From positions 2,418,001 through 2,482,000 of the forward strand of contig NZ_RJKE01000001.1 of the NCBI RefSeq assembly GCF_003751225.1: 64,000 bases of DNA. Direction: 5' to 3'. Position 1 is the stretch's first letter. Each line of letters begins with the position of its first letter. Both the position numbers and the translations under genes were made by a program. Below are positions 46,113 to 54,780 of this stretch, in pieces. This DNA is from Actinocorallia herbida. Its GTDB lineage: Bacteria > Actinomycetota > Actinomycetes > Streptosporangiales > Streptosporangiaceae. A model generated the notes under the pieces. The model was not told the origin of the DNA. It ran no database searches and saw nothing but the letters and a program-made list of their open reading frames with translations.

Positions 46113-46985
46113 ATGATCTTCAATCCCGAGGTCCCCGCCGGGGCCTACGACGCCTTCCTGCCCGACGCCCTCGTCCGGGCCCGTGCGCAGCGCCCGTGGA
46201 CGCCCGCCGACGGGCCGCTGCCCGCCCTGTACGTCAGCCACGGCGCGCCCCCGCTGTTCGACGACGGCCCGTGGCTGCGCGAGCTCCAGGACTGGGCCCT
46301 CGCCCTGCCGAAGCCGAAGAGCATCCTGGTCGTCTCCGCCCATTGGGAGGCGCCCCGCCTCTGCCTGTCGGCCCCCGAGGCGGGCACCCCGCTCGTCTAC
46401 GACTTCGGCGGCTTCGACCGGCGCTACTACGAGATGCGGTACGCGACGCCCGACGCGACGGGCCTCGCCGGCCGGGTCGCCGCGATGATGCCGGACGCCG
46501 ACCCCGTCCACCGGCACCGCTCCCGCGGCCTCGACCACGGCGCCTGGGTCCCGCTCATGGCCATGTACCCGCTCGGCGACGTGCCCGTCCTCCAGCTCAG
46601 CATGCCCACCCAGGACCCGTACCGCCTCCTCGCCCTGGGCGCCCGGCTGGCCCCGCTGCGCGAGGAGGGGGTCCTGGTCATCGGTTCCGGCTTCATGACG
46701 CACGGCCTTCCCTTCCTCACCCGCGAGATGTTCGAAGGCAAGGTCCCCGGCTGGTCCTCCGACTTCGCGACCTGGGCCGCCGAGGCCCTCGCCCGGGGCG
46801 ACGTCGACGAGCTGGCCGCCTACCGCGACCGCGCCCCCGGCATGCCGTACGCCCACCCCACCGCCGACCACTTCATCCCGCTCTTCCTGACCCTGGGCGC
46901 CGGCGGCGATCCCGGAGCGGGCATTCGCACCGCCATCGACGGCTACATGATGGGCTTCGCCCGCCACTCCTTCGAAACCGGGTGA
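46113..46985 (+). CDS. Class III extradiol dioxygenase, 4,5-DOPA dioxygenase (LigB) family
   Basis: 290 residues. Conserved metal and active-site segments: YVSHGAPPLF near residue 40, VVSAHWE near 70, RGLDHGAWVPL near 145, and HPTADHFIPLF near the C-terminus; together these hold the histidines and acid that bind the divalent metal in DODA-type enzymes. The family opens catecholic rings or acts on related diols with O2. GGGAAAG precedes the ATG. It follows the doxX gene and probably shares its promoter. Its substrate is likely a catechol or an electrophilic aromatic sensed by the operator-binding repressor. Confidence 0.9.
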   Translation: MIFNPEVPAGAYDAFLPDALVRARAQRPWTPADGPLPALYVSHGAPPLFDDGPWLRELQDWALALPKPKSILVVSAHWEAPRLCLSAPEAGTPLVYDFGGFDRRYYEMRYATPDATGLAGRVAAMMPDADPVHRHRSRGLDHGAWVPLMAMYPLGDVPVLQLSMPTQDPYRLLALGARLAPLREEGVLVIGSGFMTHGLPFLTREMFEGKVPGWSSDFATWAAEALARGDVDELAAYRDRAPGMPYAHPTADHFIPLFLTLGAGGDPGAGIRTAIDGYMMGFARHSFETG

Positions 46986-47011
46986 CCCCGGCGGCGAGAC
47001 GGAAAAAGCCC

Positions 47012-47037
47012 CCGGGCCCGTTGCACGTCGGGCCCGG
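47012..47037 (+). terminator. Terminator of the doxX-ligB operon
   Basis: CCGGGCCCG (47012-47020) and CGGGCCCGG (47029-47037) form a perfect 9-bp stem. The rest of the 305-base gap to the next gene holds the operator pair at 47238-47262 and nothing else I can identify. Confidence 0.6.
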
Positions 47038-47237
47038 AGGCGTCCGGGGGACCGGGCTCGGGCCATCGCTCGCGCGCGGCCGCCGGTGCTCGATCCGCAC
47101 CGATCCTAGCGGCTCCCCGCAAGTACCCGCTCCTCCCCGTCGGCATGGGCGGGGCCGGCCTCCCCGCACGTCCGCAGGTCTGTGATGACCGTCTCCGGCC
47201 GGCGGCGGCGGGTGGGCGCCGTATTCCTCTATAAAGA

Positions 47238-47262
47238 GTAGTACTACGTCTTGTAGTACTAC
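47238..47262. promoter_or_regulatory. Duplicated palindrome GTAGTACTAC, candidate operator
   Basis: Two identical 10-bp self-complementary boxes (47238-47247 and 47253-47262) 15 bp apart, in an AT-rich patch just after TATAAAG. They also form one larger dyad. Located 29 bases before the FAD monooxygenase start, they probably bind a TetR- or MarR-type repressor. Confidence 0.65.
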
Positions 47263-47290
47263 CTTAAGTAGCGCTTCGAGGAGGCCGTCG

Positions 47291-48415
47291 ATGCGGGTGC
47301 TGGTCGTCGGGGCGGGGATCGGGGGGATGGCGGCCGCGCGGGGGCTGGCCGCGGCCGGGCACGACGTGACGGTGCTGGAACGGGCCGGGGGGCTGCGGCT
47401 CGGGGGCGGCGCGATCACGCTGTGGTGCAACGGGACGGGGATCCTCGGGGACCTCGGGGTGGATCTTTCGGGGACGGGGCGGCGGCTCGAGGCGCTCGCC
47501 CTCCGCACGCCCCGCGGCAGGCAGGTCGCAGACGTCGACATGGCCGCCGTCGGGGCGCGGCTCGGGTCGGCCGCGCGCGTGGTGCCGCGCGGCGCGCTGC
47601 TCACCCTTCTGGCCGACGGGCTCCCCGACGGGACCGTGCGCTTCGGCGCACGGGTCGCCGACGTCCACCTCGACCGCGACGCGGTCCGGGTGCGGACGGA
47701 CGACGGCGGCGTCCACGAGGCCGACTTCCTCGTCGGCGCGGACGGCCTGCGCTCGCGTGTCCGGGCCGAGGTCCTGGGCGGTGGCCCGGCCGCCGCCACC
47801 GGCGTGGTGGGCTGGCAGGGCCTGACGCCCGCGCCGCTCGACTTCGGCGGCACCTCGACCATGGTCATCGGCAGGCACGGGGACTGCGGGTTCATGAGCG
47901 CGGGCGGCGGGCTCATGCAGTGGTTCTTCGACGGTCCCCCGGCGCCCGCGGACCGGTCGGCCCTGGACGTCCTGCGCGCCAGGTACGCCGGATGGGCGGA
48001 GCCGATCCCGACCATCCTCGCGTCGCTGGCCGAAGCGGACGTCGAGGTGCACCCGCAGTTCAGGCACACGGTGCCGCGCCGCTGGGGGACGGGCCGCTGT
48101 GTGCTGCTCGGCGACGCCGCCCACGTGATGCCGCCCGCGGTCGCGCTGGGCGCCAACCAGGCGCTGGAGGACGTCGCGGCGCTGCTCGGGTGTCTCGCCG
48201 CGGCGGATGCTCCCCGGGGCGTCGCGGAGGCCTACTCGGCCCGTCGCCGGGCGAAGGCGGCGCGCGCCTCCGCGGTGGCGTCCGGCGCACTGGCGGTCTC
48301 CGGCCCGAGGACCCTCCTCCAGACCGAACGCCTCATCGGCGCGGCCACCGTGCCCGGGCGGCTCGCGACCGCGGTGGTCGAGCGGCTGATCCGGGCCGTC
48401 AGCAGCAGGTACTGA
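47291..48415 (+). CDS. FAD-dependent aromatic-type monooxygenase
   Basis: 374 residues; CGAGGAGG precedes the start. Flavoprotein hydroxylase fingerprints are complete: GAGIGG with the following ADP-binding fold at residues 6-30, VGADGLRS near 150, and LLGDAAHVMPPAVALGANQALEDV near 265-290. These enzymes use NAD(P)H and O2 to hydroxylate or epoxidise aromatic or conjugated substrates. The gene is transcribed alone, behind a distinctive duplicated palindrome, so it is probably inducible by its substrate or a toxic aromatic. The substrate is not readable from sequence. Confidence 0.92.
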   Translation: MRVLVVGAGIGGMAAARGLAAAGHDVTVLERAGGLRLGGGAITLWCNGTGILGDLGVDLSGTGRRLEALALRTPRGRQVADVDMAAVGARLGSAARVVPRGALLTLLADGLPDGTVRFGARVADVHLDRDAVRVRTDDGGVHEADFLVGADGLRSRVRAEVLGGGPAAATGVVGWQGLTPAPLDFGGTSTMVIGRHGDCGFMSAGGGLMQWFFDGPPAPADRSALDVLRARYAGWAEPIPTILASLAEADVEVHPQFRHTVPRRWGTGRCVLLGDAAHVMPPAVALGANQALEDVAALLGCLAAADAPRGVAEAYSARRRAKAARASAVASGALAVSGPRTLLQTERLIGAATVPGRLATAVVERLIRAVSSRY

Positions 48416-48509
48416 CGGGACCGGCTCCGGTGCGTCCCGGCGTTTGACGGGGTGTCCGGCCTCTGCCAGGATCTGACCCTTTTCGGGGTGGTCCAGGAGA
48501 GGGGTTCGG

Positions 48510-49088
48510 ATGCTCGGGGATGTGCGCGGCGGTTCGGCGGGGAAGGCGGTGCTCTGCGCTCTCGTCGTGGCGGCCGCCGTCGCGGGGTGCTCGGCGGAGG
48601 AGCCGGCGAAGTCCCCGGCCGCCGCGACGCCGCCGCCGGGGGTGACGTTCGAGGAGGGCGGGCCCGCGGAGATGCGGGCGATCGCGGCGCAGGCCATCAC
48701 GAAGCTGCGGGAGAAGGACGCCGCGGGGCTGGCCGCGCTCGATCTCGGCCCGGAGCAGAGCGAAGGCGGCGGTGCGCAGGCGCAGGCCGGGGCGGCCTGG
48801 CTCGTCCGGTACTTCGCGGATCCGCTGTCCGGCGACGTCACCGTCACCTTCCAGGAGGAGCCGCTCGCGGGCGACCTCGCCTGGTTCGCGTGCCTCGGCT
48901 ACGGGGACCCGAAGCGCGAGCTGGAACTCGGCTTCATCGGCTACCGGGCGCAGGGCGAGGGTTCCGACCGCGACGGCGGCGAGTCCTACTCCTTCCCTGC
49001 GAGCAGCTACCCCACCGAAGGCGAGCCCGCCTACGAGAAGGCCGAATCCGGGCAGTTCTGCGGCACCGGAATGCTCCGCTCCAGCTGA
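48510..49088 (+). CDS. Predicted lipoprotein of unknown function
   Basis: 192 residues. AGGAGAGG precedes the ATG. The N-terminus is a lipoprotein signal (VLCALVVAAAVAGC, lipobox Cys near 29) followed by a flexible Ala/Pro/Ser stretch, so the protein should be tethered outside the cell. The rest is a soluble domain of about 150 residues with two further cysteines (FACLGYG and FCGTG) that could form a disulfide. I recognise no family. Confidence 0.8.
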   Translation: MLGDVRGGSAGKAVLCALVVAAAVAGCSAEEPAKSPAAATPPPGVTFEEGGPAEMRAIAAQAITKLREKDAAGLAALDLGPEQSEGGGAQAQAGAAWLVRYFADPLSGDVTVTFQEEPLAGDLAWFACLGYGDPKRELELGFIGYRAQGEGSDRDGGESYSFPASSYPTEGEPAYEKAESGQFCGTGMLRSS

Positions 49089-49178
49089 CGTCGGCCCCGG
49101 CCGTCGGCGGCCCGTGATCCGCCGGAAATCTCGCCGCGATCCGGGAATGTAGAGTTAACCCATCGGGTTTGTCGGATT

Positions 49179-50105
49179 ATGACTCTTGGTGTGGTGATCC
49201 CGGTGACCGGGACGGCGAACGCCGTCGACACGACGGTGGCGCGGGCGCGGGAGGCGGCCGCCGCGGGCGTGTCCTCGGTCTGGCTGTCGCAGCAGTTCGC
49301 CTACGACGCGATCGCGCTCGCGGGCATCGTGGGCCGCGAGGTGCCCGGCCTGACGGTCGGGACGTCGGCGGTGCCCGTGTTCGGCAGGCATCCGATCCTC
49401 GTCGGCGCGCAGGCGCAGACGAGCCAGGCCGCCACGGGCGGCCGTTTCGTGCTCGGCCTCGGCCTGGGCGCGTCGGTGTTCGTGGAGCAGGTGTTCGGGC
49501 TGCCCTACGAGCGCCCGATCGCCCGGCTCCGCGAGTTCCTGACGGCCCTGACCGCCCATCTCACCGAAGGCGCGGTCGACTTCGAGGGCGAACTGCTGAC
49601 CGCGCGCACCCCGCTGCCGTCCGGGCTGCCGGGCGCCGCGCCCGCCGTGCCGGTGCTCGTCGCGGCGATGGGCCCGCAGGCGCTCCGCGCGACCGGTGAG
49701 CTCGCCGACGGCACGCTGCCCTTCCTCGCCGGTCCGAAGGCGCTGTCCGAGCACATCGTGCCGGGCCTCACCGCGGCCGCCGAGGCCGCGGGACGCCCCG
49801 CGCCGCGCGTCGTGGCCTTCGTCCCGGCCGTCGTCACCGAGAAGGTCGACGAGGCCCGGGAGGCGGCCGCCGAGCAGACCGCCTTCTACGACCAGATCCC
49901 GTCCTACCAGCGCGTCATCGGCTGGTCCGGGGCGTCCCGCGCGGCCGACCTCGTGGAGATCGGCGACGAGGAGGCCATCGCCGCGGCGATCCGGCGCTAC
50001 CGCGACGCGGGCGCCACCGAGGTGGTGCTCACCCAGACCGACCTCGCGGGCCCCGAGGCCACCGCCCGCACCTGGCGCCTGCTCGGCGAGCTGAACTCCG
50101 CCTGA
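49179..50105 (+). CDS. LLM class F420-dependent oxidoreductase
   Basis: 308 residues of the luciferase-like fold: N-terminal strand GVVIPVTG, then SVWLSQQFAYDAIALAGIVG, VGTSAVPVFGRHPILVGAQAQTSQ, and GRFVLGLGLGAS, the pattern of the F420-using branch. It would transfer hydride between reduced cofactor F420 and an alcohol, imine or enone. The dyad AACCCatcGGGTT lies just upstream, but no clear ribosome site. It converges on the 3-hydroxyisobutyrate-dehydrogenase-like gene and may serve the catabolic cluster that follows. Confidence 0.9.
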   Translation: MTLGVVIPVTGTANAVDTTVARAREAAAAGVSSVWLSQQFAYDAIALAGIVGREVPGLTVGTSAVPVFGRHPILVGAQAQTSQAATGGRFVLGLGLGASVFVEQVFGLPYERPIARLREFLTALTAHLTEGAVDFEGELLTARTPLPSGLPGAAPAVPVLVAAMGPQALRATGELADGTLPFLAGPKALSEHIVPGLTAAAEAAGRPAPRVVAFVPAVVTEKVDEAREAAAEQTAFYDQIPSYQRVIGWSGASRAADLVEIGDEEAIAAAIRRYRDAGATEVVLTQTDLAGPEATARTWRLLGELNSA

Positions 50106-50153
50106 CCCGCGCCGGACGCGGCCGCGGCGATGGCGGGGGCCGCCGCGGCCGCG

Positions 50154-50960
50154 TCAGGTGTCGACGCCGTCCAGGGCGGCGAGGACGTCGTGGGCGGGGG
50201 AGAGCGCGCCGAGATCCGCGCCCAGGTCGCCGGCCAGGGCGCGGGCGACCGCCAGGTCCTTGCCCAGGAAGGGGCCGGTGCTGCGGGCGAACTCGGCGAC
50301 CGAGCGGCGGGAGGCGACGCCGGCGAGGGCACGGCTGGCCGAGCTGGCGTGGGGGAGCGCGTCCAGCAAGGTCTCCTCGGGGACGCCGAGGGCCGAGGCG
50401 AGGCGGACGGCGTCGGCCAGGAGGCCGATGTGGGCGGCGAACAGCGCGTTGTTGACCAGCTTGACGCGCTGGCCCGCGCCGAGCGGGCCCACGTGCAGGA
50501 TCGGGTCGCCGTAGGCCGCGAGCGCGGGGCGGACCTGGTCCAGAGCCGCTTTCGAGCCGCCCGCGAAGAGCGTCAGCCGGCCCGCCGCGATGTCGTGCGG
50601 GCCGCCGCTCACCGGGACGTCGAGCACCTCGACGCCCCGCCCGGCGGCCAGGGCGGCGAGGTCCTCGGCCGTGCGGGGGCTGCCGGTGGTGTGCAGCACG
50701 AGGATCGCGCCCTCCGGCAGCGCCGCGACGAGCCCGGGCCCGACCTCGCGGACCTGCTCGTCGGAGAACAGGCACACCACGACCGCCTCCGCGCCCTCCG
50801 CGGCCTCCGCGAGGGACGCGACGGGCACCGCCCCGTCGCCCGCGAGCGCGTCCCTGGCTGCGGCGGACCTGCCCAGCGCCCGCACCTCGTGCCCCGCCGC
50901 GACGAGCCGCGCGACCATGGGACGGCCCATCCGGCCCGCCCCGACGAATCCGACGCGCAT
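50154..50960 (-). CDS. NAD(P)-dependent beta-hydroxyacid dehydrogenase (3-hydroxyisobutyrate dehydrogenase-like)
   Basis: 268 residues. AGGAGGTGG precedes ATG 50960 on the minus strand. Motifs: GFVGAGRMGRPM dinucleotide loop, DVPVSGGP substrate loop near 120, and catalytic Lys in KLVNNALF near 170. The family oxidises 3-hydroxyisobutyrate, tartronate semialdehyde or similar acids. It is downstream of the CoA-transferase and aldehyde dehydrogenase genes on the same strand, but a 76-base gap packed with dyads suggests its own control. Confidence 0.9.
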   Translation of the reverse strand: MRVGFVGAGRMGRPMVARLVAAGHEVRALGRSAAARDALAGDGAVPVASLAEAAEGAEAVVVCLFSDEQVREVGPGLVAALPEGAILVLHTTGSPRTAEDLAALAAGRGVEVLDVPVSGGPHDIAAGRLTLFAGGSKAALDQVRPALAAYGDPILHVGPLGAGQRVKLVNNALFAAHIGLLADAVRLASALGVPEETLLDALPHASSASRALAGVASRRSVAEFARSTGPFLGKDLAVARALAGDLGADLGALSPAHDVLAALDGVDT

Positions 50961-50980
50961 CGCGCCACCTCCTGCTCTCT

Positions 50981-51024
50981 ATGGTCCGGTGGGCAGTGCC
51001 CAATGGTCCGGTGGCCCACCGGAC
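50981..51024. repeat. Nested direct and inverted repeats before the dehydrogenase
   Basis: ATGGTCCGGTGG occurs twice (50981 and 51003). Between them is TGGGCAGTGCCCA (50990-51002), a perfect dyad. The second copy extends into the 19-bp dyad at 51006-51024 (9-bp arms GTCCGGTGG/CCACCGGAC around one base). This may be a double operator or a hairpin between operon genes. Confidence 0.55.
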
Positions 51025-51036
51025 GGGCGACCGCCG

Positions 51037-52239
51037 TCAGGTGACGGCGCCCGCCGCCTTCAACGCGATGATCCGGTCCCAGCCCATGCCGAGTTCCTGG
51101 AGGATCTCCTCGGTCTGCGCCGCGAACTCCGGCGCGGCCCCGGCGTCCGGCGCGGTCACGTCGAACTGGACGGGGTTGGCGACCAGGTCGAGTCCACCGG
51201 CCCGGATCAGGTACTCGTTCGCGCGGACCTGGGGGTCGCCCGCGACCTGGAGGGTGTCCTGGACGGGCGCCCACGGCCCGGCGAGGGTCGCGAACGTCTC
51301 GGTCCACGTCGCGAGCGTCCGGGCGCCGATCGCCTCCCGCAGGATCGCGACGGCCTCCGCGCAGTTCTTCCCGATCAGTTCGGCCGTGGCGAACCGGGGA
51401 TCGTCGATGAGGTCGGGCCGGTCGATGTGGCGGCACACGTCGGCCCAGAACTTGCCGGGCTGGAGCATGACGAACGACAGGTGCCGTCCGTCGGACGTGC
51501 GGTAGAGGCCGGACAGGGGGTTGGTCCGGGAGGCGTGCCCGCCCGTCACGGGGGCCTCCCAGGGCCGGTCGAGCAGCTGGGACAGCGCTATCGCGTGCCC
51601 CATCGCCCACAGGCCGCTGCCGAGCAGAGACACGTCGACGACCGAGGGCTCCCCGGTGCGCTCGCGCCGGAACAGCGCGGCGGCGATTCCGCCCGCGAGG
51701 TTGGTCCCGGAGATCGTGTCGCCGTACGCGGGCGTCGGGCTGACCAGTCCGTCCACGTTCGGCGGGGTGATGCTCGCCGCCGTCGCGCCGCGCGACCAGA
51801 AGGCGGTCATGTCGTACCCGCCCTTGGTGCTCTCCTTCCCGCGCGGCCCCAACGCGCTGCCCCGCGCGTAGATCGCCTTCGGGTTGACGGTCCGGACATG
51901 CTCGACGTCGATCTCGAACCTGTCCCTGGCCGACGGCAGGAAGCTGGTGAGGAACACGTCGGCGCGGGCGATCAGCTCCCGCAGCACCTCCCGGCCCTCC
52001 GGCACCGACATGTCGAGTCCTATGCTGCGCTTGCCGCGGTTGGCGTGCGCGACGTTCGGGTTCTCGTCGCCTTCGACCCGGAACGACCCGGTCTGCCGGA
52101 GTCCTCGCTGGGGGTCTCCGTTGACCGCGTGCTCGACCTTGATGACCTCGGCGCCCCACTCGGCGAGCACCGCGCCCGCCGACGGGACGAACCCGTACAT
52201 CGCCACCTCGAGGACACGGACGCCCTGGAGCGGCTTCAT
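51037..52239 (-). CDS. Family III CoA-transferase (CaiB/BaiF)
   Basis: 400 residues. ATG 52239 overlaps the aldehyde dehydrogenase stop (ATGA), so the two are co-translated. Features: N-terminal LQGVRVLEVAMYGFVPSAGAVLAEWGAEVIKVE, the RGKRSIGLDM segment, the probable nucleophilic Asp in GGYDMTAFWSRG, and YRTSDGRHLSFVML. The family moves CoA between carboxylic acids without ATP. With two acyl-CoA ligases nearby, the pathway has more than one way to activate acids. Confidence 0.93.
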   Translation of the reverse strand: MKPLQGVRVLEVAMYGFVPSAGAVLAEWGAEVIKVEHAVNGDPQRGLRQTGSFRVEGDENPNVAHANRGKRSIGLDMSVPEGREVLRELIARADVFLTSFLPSARDRFEIDVEHVRTVNPKAIYARGSALGPRGKESTKGGYDMTAFWSRGATAASITPPNVDGLVSPTPAYGDTISGTNLAGGIAAALFRRERTGEPSVVDVSLLGSGLWAMGHAIALSQLLDRPWEAPVTGGHASRTNPLSGLYRTSDGRHLSFVMLQPGKFWADVCRHIDRPDLIDDPRFATAELIGKNCAEAVAILREAIGARTLATWTETFATLAGPWAPVQDTLQVAGDPQVRANEYLIRAGGLDLVANPVQFDVTAPDAGAAPEFAAQTEEILQELGMGWDRIIALKAAGAVT

Positions 52240-53696
52240 TTCGCCACCGCCGCGAAGGTCTTGGTCTCCAGGAACTCCTCGAGGCCCTCGCGGCCCATCT
52301 CGCGGCCGATGCCCGACTGCTTGAAGCCGCCGAAGGGCGCGTCCGCAGCGAAGTAGTTGCCTCCGTTGATGGAGAACGTTCCCGTACGGATGCGCCGGGC
52401 GACGGCGATCGCGCGTTCCTCGTCGGCGCCGTGCACGGCCCCGGAGAGCCCGAACGCCGAGTTGTTGGCGATGCGGACCGCGTCGTCGTCGCCGTCGTAG
52501 GCGATGACGGCGAGGACCGGACCGAACACCTCGTGCTGGGCGATCTCGCTGTCGGGATCGACGTTCGCGAGGAGCGTCGGCTCGTAGAAGAAGCCGGGTT
52601 CGATGGGGTTCCCGCCGCACACCAGCGTGGCCCCGTCGGCGACCGCGCGCTTGACCATTCCGTCCACCTTCGCGCGCTGCTTCGCGCTGATGAGCGGGCC
52701 CATGTAGGTGGCCGGGTCGCTCGGGTCGCCGACCTTGACCCGGCCCATGCCCCCGGCGACGAGCTTGACGATCTCGTCGTGCCGGTCGCGCGGGACCAGG
52801 AGCCGGGTGGTGAGCGCGCAGCCCTGGCCGGAGTGGGCGCAGACCATGAACGCGGCGAACATCGCGGTGGTCATGAGGTCGGCGTCGTCCAGCACGATCA
52901 TCGCGGACTTGCCGCCGAGCTCGAGGAACGTCCGCTTGAGGCCGTCGCTCGCGGCCTTCATGATCTGCTTACCGACGGCGGTGGAGCCGGTGAAGGTGAT
53001 GACGTCCACGTCGGGGTGGGTGGTGAGCGCCTCGCCGACCTCGGCGGTGGCGGACGTGAGCACGTTGACGACGCCCGGGGGGAGGTCGGTGTGCTCGGCG
53101 ATGATCTCGCCCAGGGTCAGCGTGGTGAGCGGGGTGTCCGGCGCGCCCTTGAGCACGACCGTGCAGCCCGCGGCGAGCGCGGGCGCGAGCTTGGCCAGCG
53201 CGAGCTGGTTGGGGTAGTTGTAGGCGATGATCGCCGCGACGACTCCCGCGGCCTCCCGCTCCACCCAGCGACGGTGCCGCTGCCCGCGGATCTCCAGCTC
53301 GCCCAGGTCCTCGCTCAGCGGGTAGCCCGCCAGCAGGTCGGCGTAGTACCGCACGATGCCGATCGGCTCGTCGAGCTGGGCGCCGTGGGTGAGCGCCCGG
53401 GTCGCGCCGACCTCGGCGATGGTGATGGCGCGCAGCTCGTCGGCGTGCTCCACCAGCGCGCGGTGCAGCTGGTCGAGGCAGCGCACCCGCAGCTCGACGT
53501 TCGTGGACCAGTCGGTCTCGTCGAACGCGCGGCGGGCCGCGGCGACCGCCGCCGCGGCGTGCTCGGGGGTGGCGTCGGGCGCGTGGCCCAGCACCGCGCC
53601 GGTCGCCGGGTTGAGCGTCGGGAAGGTGCCCGCCGCCGCGACGAGCTCGCCGTCGATGAGCAGCCGCCGTGCGGCTGCCGCGTCCTCAGATCCCAT
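52236..53696 (-). CDS. NAD(P)-dependent aldehyde dehydrogenase
   Basis: 486 residues, the usual length. GAGGAG precedes ATG 53696. Motifs: cofactor segment FTGSTAVGK, general base Glu in LELGGKSAMIVL, nucleophilic Cys in SGQGCALTTRL, and PFGGFKQSGIGRE at the C-terminus. The entry motif reads IAYNYPNQL rather than the common NPWNYP. It oxidises an aldehyde to an acid, presumably feeding the CoA-transferase encoded immediately downstream. Its promoter region is shared with the divergent SDR gene and contains a GAGAAT-type half-dyad at 53722-53736. Confidence 0.94.
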   Translation of the reverse strand: MGSEDAAAARRLLIDGELVAAAGTFPTLNPATGAVLGHAPDATPEHAAAAVAAARRAFDETDWSTNVELRVRCLDQLHRALVEHADELRAITIAEVGATRALTHGAQLDEPIGIVRYYADLLAGYPLSEDLGELEIRGQRHRRWVEREAAGVVAAIIAYNYPNQLALAKLAPALAAGCTVVLKGAPDTPLTTLTLGEIIAEHTDLPPGVVNVLTSATAEVGEALTTHPDVDVITFTGSTAVGKQIMKAASDGLKRTFLELGGKSAMIVLDDADLMTTAMFAAFMVCAHSGQGCALTTRLLVPRDRHDEIVKLVAGGMGRVKVGDPSDPATYMGPLISAKQRAKVDGMVKRAVADGATLVCGGNPIEPGFFYEPTLLANVDPDSEIAQHEVFGPVLAVIAYDGDDDAVRIANNSAFGLSGAVHGADEERAIAVARRIRTGTFSINGGNYFAADAPFGGFKQSGIGREMGREGLEEFLETKTFAAVAK

Positions 53697-53721
53697 GCTG
53701 TCTCTCCTCGTCGACTGCGCT

Positions 53722-53736
53722 GGAAACTACATTCTC
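53722..53736. promoter_or_regulatory. Degenerate copy of the GAGARTNNNRTTCTC operator before the aldehyde dehydrogenase
   Basis: Read on the minus strand, GAGAATGTAGTTTCC matches 13 of 15 positions. It lies about 25-40 bases upstream of the aldehyde dehydrogenase start. Confidence 0.4.
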
Positions 53737-53807
53737 ATGAAATGCAAATCAAGACTCCGCTAGGAGAGAACGAGTGTTGGCAGGGGGCTTCCGGAGGTGG
53801 AGATCGC

Positions 53808-53822
53808 GAGAGTAGAGTTCTC
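53808..53822. promoter_or_regulatory. Operator GAGAGTAGAGTTCTC before the SDR gene
   Basis: 15-bp dyad matching GAGARTNNNRTTCTC exactly, 26 bases before GTG 53849. Exact-consensus copies occur at 59575 and 61148. Confidence 0.65.
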
Positions 53823-53848
53823 GTATTCGGAAGGGAGATTCTTGTGAT

Positions 53849-54583
53849 GTGGACGACCCGGCTGGGCGGGGTGCGCCAGTGACCAACGCGATCGTCACCG
53901 GAGGCGGCTCCGGCATCGGCAGCGCCATCGTGGACCGCCTCAAGGCCGACGGCCTGAACGTCGCGGTGCTCGACCTGAATCCGCCGGACGCCGAGCACTC
54001 CTACAAGGCGGACGTGTCCGACCGCGAGCAGGTCGAGGCCGCGTTCGCCGCGGCCCGCGCCGACCTCGGACCGATCACCGTGCTGGTGAACGCCGCGGGC
54101 GTCGACGGGTTCCAGCGCTTCTCCCGGATCTCCTTCGAGAAGTGGCAGCGGATCATCGACGTCAACCTGAACGGCGTCTTCCACTGCGTGCAGACCGCGC
54201 TGCCCGACATGGAGGCCGCGGGCTGGGGCCGGATCGTCAACATCTCCTCCTCCAGCGCGCACTCCGGCCAGCCGTTCATGACGCACTACGTCGCCGCCAA
54301 GTCCGCGGTGAACGGCCTCACCAAGGCCCTCGCGCTGGAACTCGGCCCGGCCGGCGTCACCGTGAACGCGGTCCCGCCCGGCTTCATCGACACCCCGATG
54401 CTGCGCAAGGCCGAATCGCGGGAACTGCTCGGCGGCACCATCGAGGACCACATCCAGCGCACGCCGGTCCGCCGCGTCGGCAGGCCCGAGGACATCGCCG
54501 CGACCTGCGCGTTCCTCGTCTCCGAGGAGGCCGGGTACATCACCGGCCAGATCATCGGCGTCAACGGCGGACGCAACACCTGA
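53849..54583 (+). CDS. Short-chain dehydrogenase/reductase of the catabolic cluster
   Basis: 244 residues from GTG 53849, which has AAGGGAGA 10 bases upstream. GTG 53879 would give VTNAIVTGGG, the more usual SDR beginning, and is a real alternative. Motifs: TGGGSGIG, NAAG, ISSSSAHSG with catalytic Ser, YVAAK, and ITGQIIGVNGG. It resembles 3-hydroxyacyl-CoA or secondary-alcohol dehydrogenases. The upstream operator shared with the acyl-CoA ligase and amidohydrolase genes places it in the same regulon. Confidence 0.9.
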   Translation: MDDPAGRGAPVTNAIVTGGGSGIGSAIVDRLKADGLNVAVLDLNPPDAEHSYKADVSDREQVEAAFAAARADLGPITVLVNAAGVDGFQRFSRISFEKWQRIIDVNLNGVFHCVQTALPDMEAAGWGRIVNISSSSAHSGQPFMTHYVAAKSAVNGLTKALALELGPAGVTVNAVPPGFIDTPMLRKAESRELLGGTIEDHIQRTPVRRVGRPEDIAATCAFLVSEEAGYITGQIIGVNGGRNT

Positions 54584-54628
54584 GGCGGGACCCCGAGAGC
54601 GGCCCTGCCCCCGGGGCACGGGCCCGCC

Positions 54629-54676
54629 GGACCGGACGCGGTGCGCTAATCGCGGGCGAAGACCGCGTCCGGGTCC
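54629..54676 (+). terminator. Hairpin after the SDR gene
   Basis: GGACCGGACGCGGT (54629-54642) pairs with ACCGCGTCCGGGTCC (54662-54676) with one bulged base. It is the first of two stem-loops before the next gene. Confidence 0.55.
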
Positions 54677-54688
54677 GGCGACACCACT

Positions 54689-54719
54689 GTCCGGAGCGGG
54701 AGCCATGCCCGCTCCGGAC
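54689..54719 (+). terminator. Second hairpin, perfect 12-bp stem
   Basis: GTCCGGAGCGGG (54689-54700) and CCCGCTCCGGAC (54708-54719) with a 7-base loop. No U-tract, so it may instead be a leader structure of the DUF35-thiolase gene starting at 54781. Confidence 0.6.
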
Positions 54720-54780
54720 GGTGCCAAGGACAACGGCCGGGTGAGCACGCCCCGGCCCGCGGCGAACCGAGGAGAACAGC

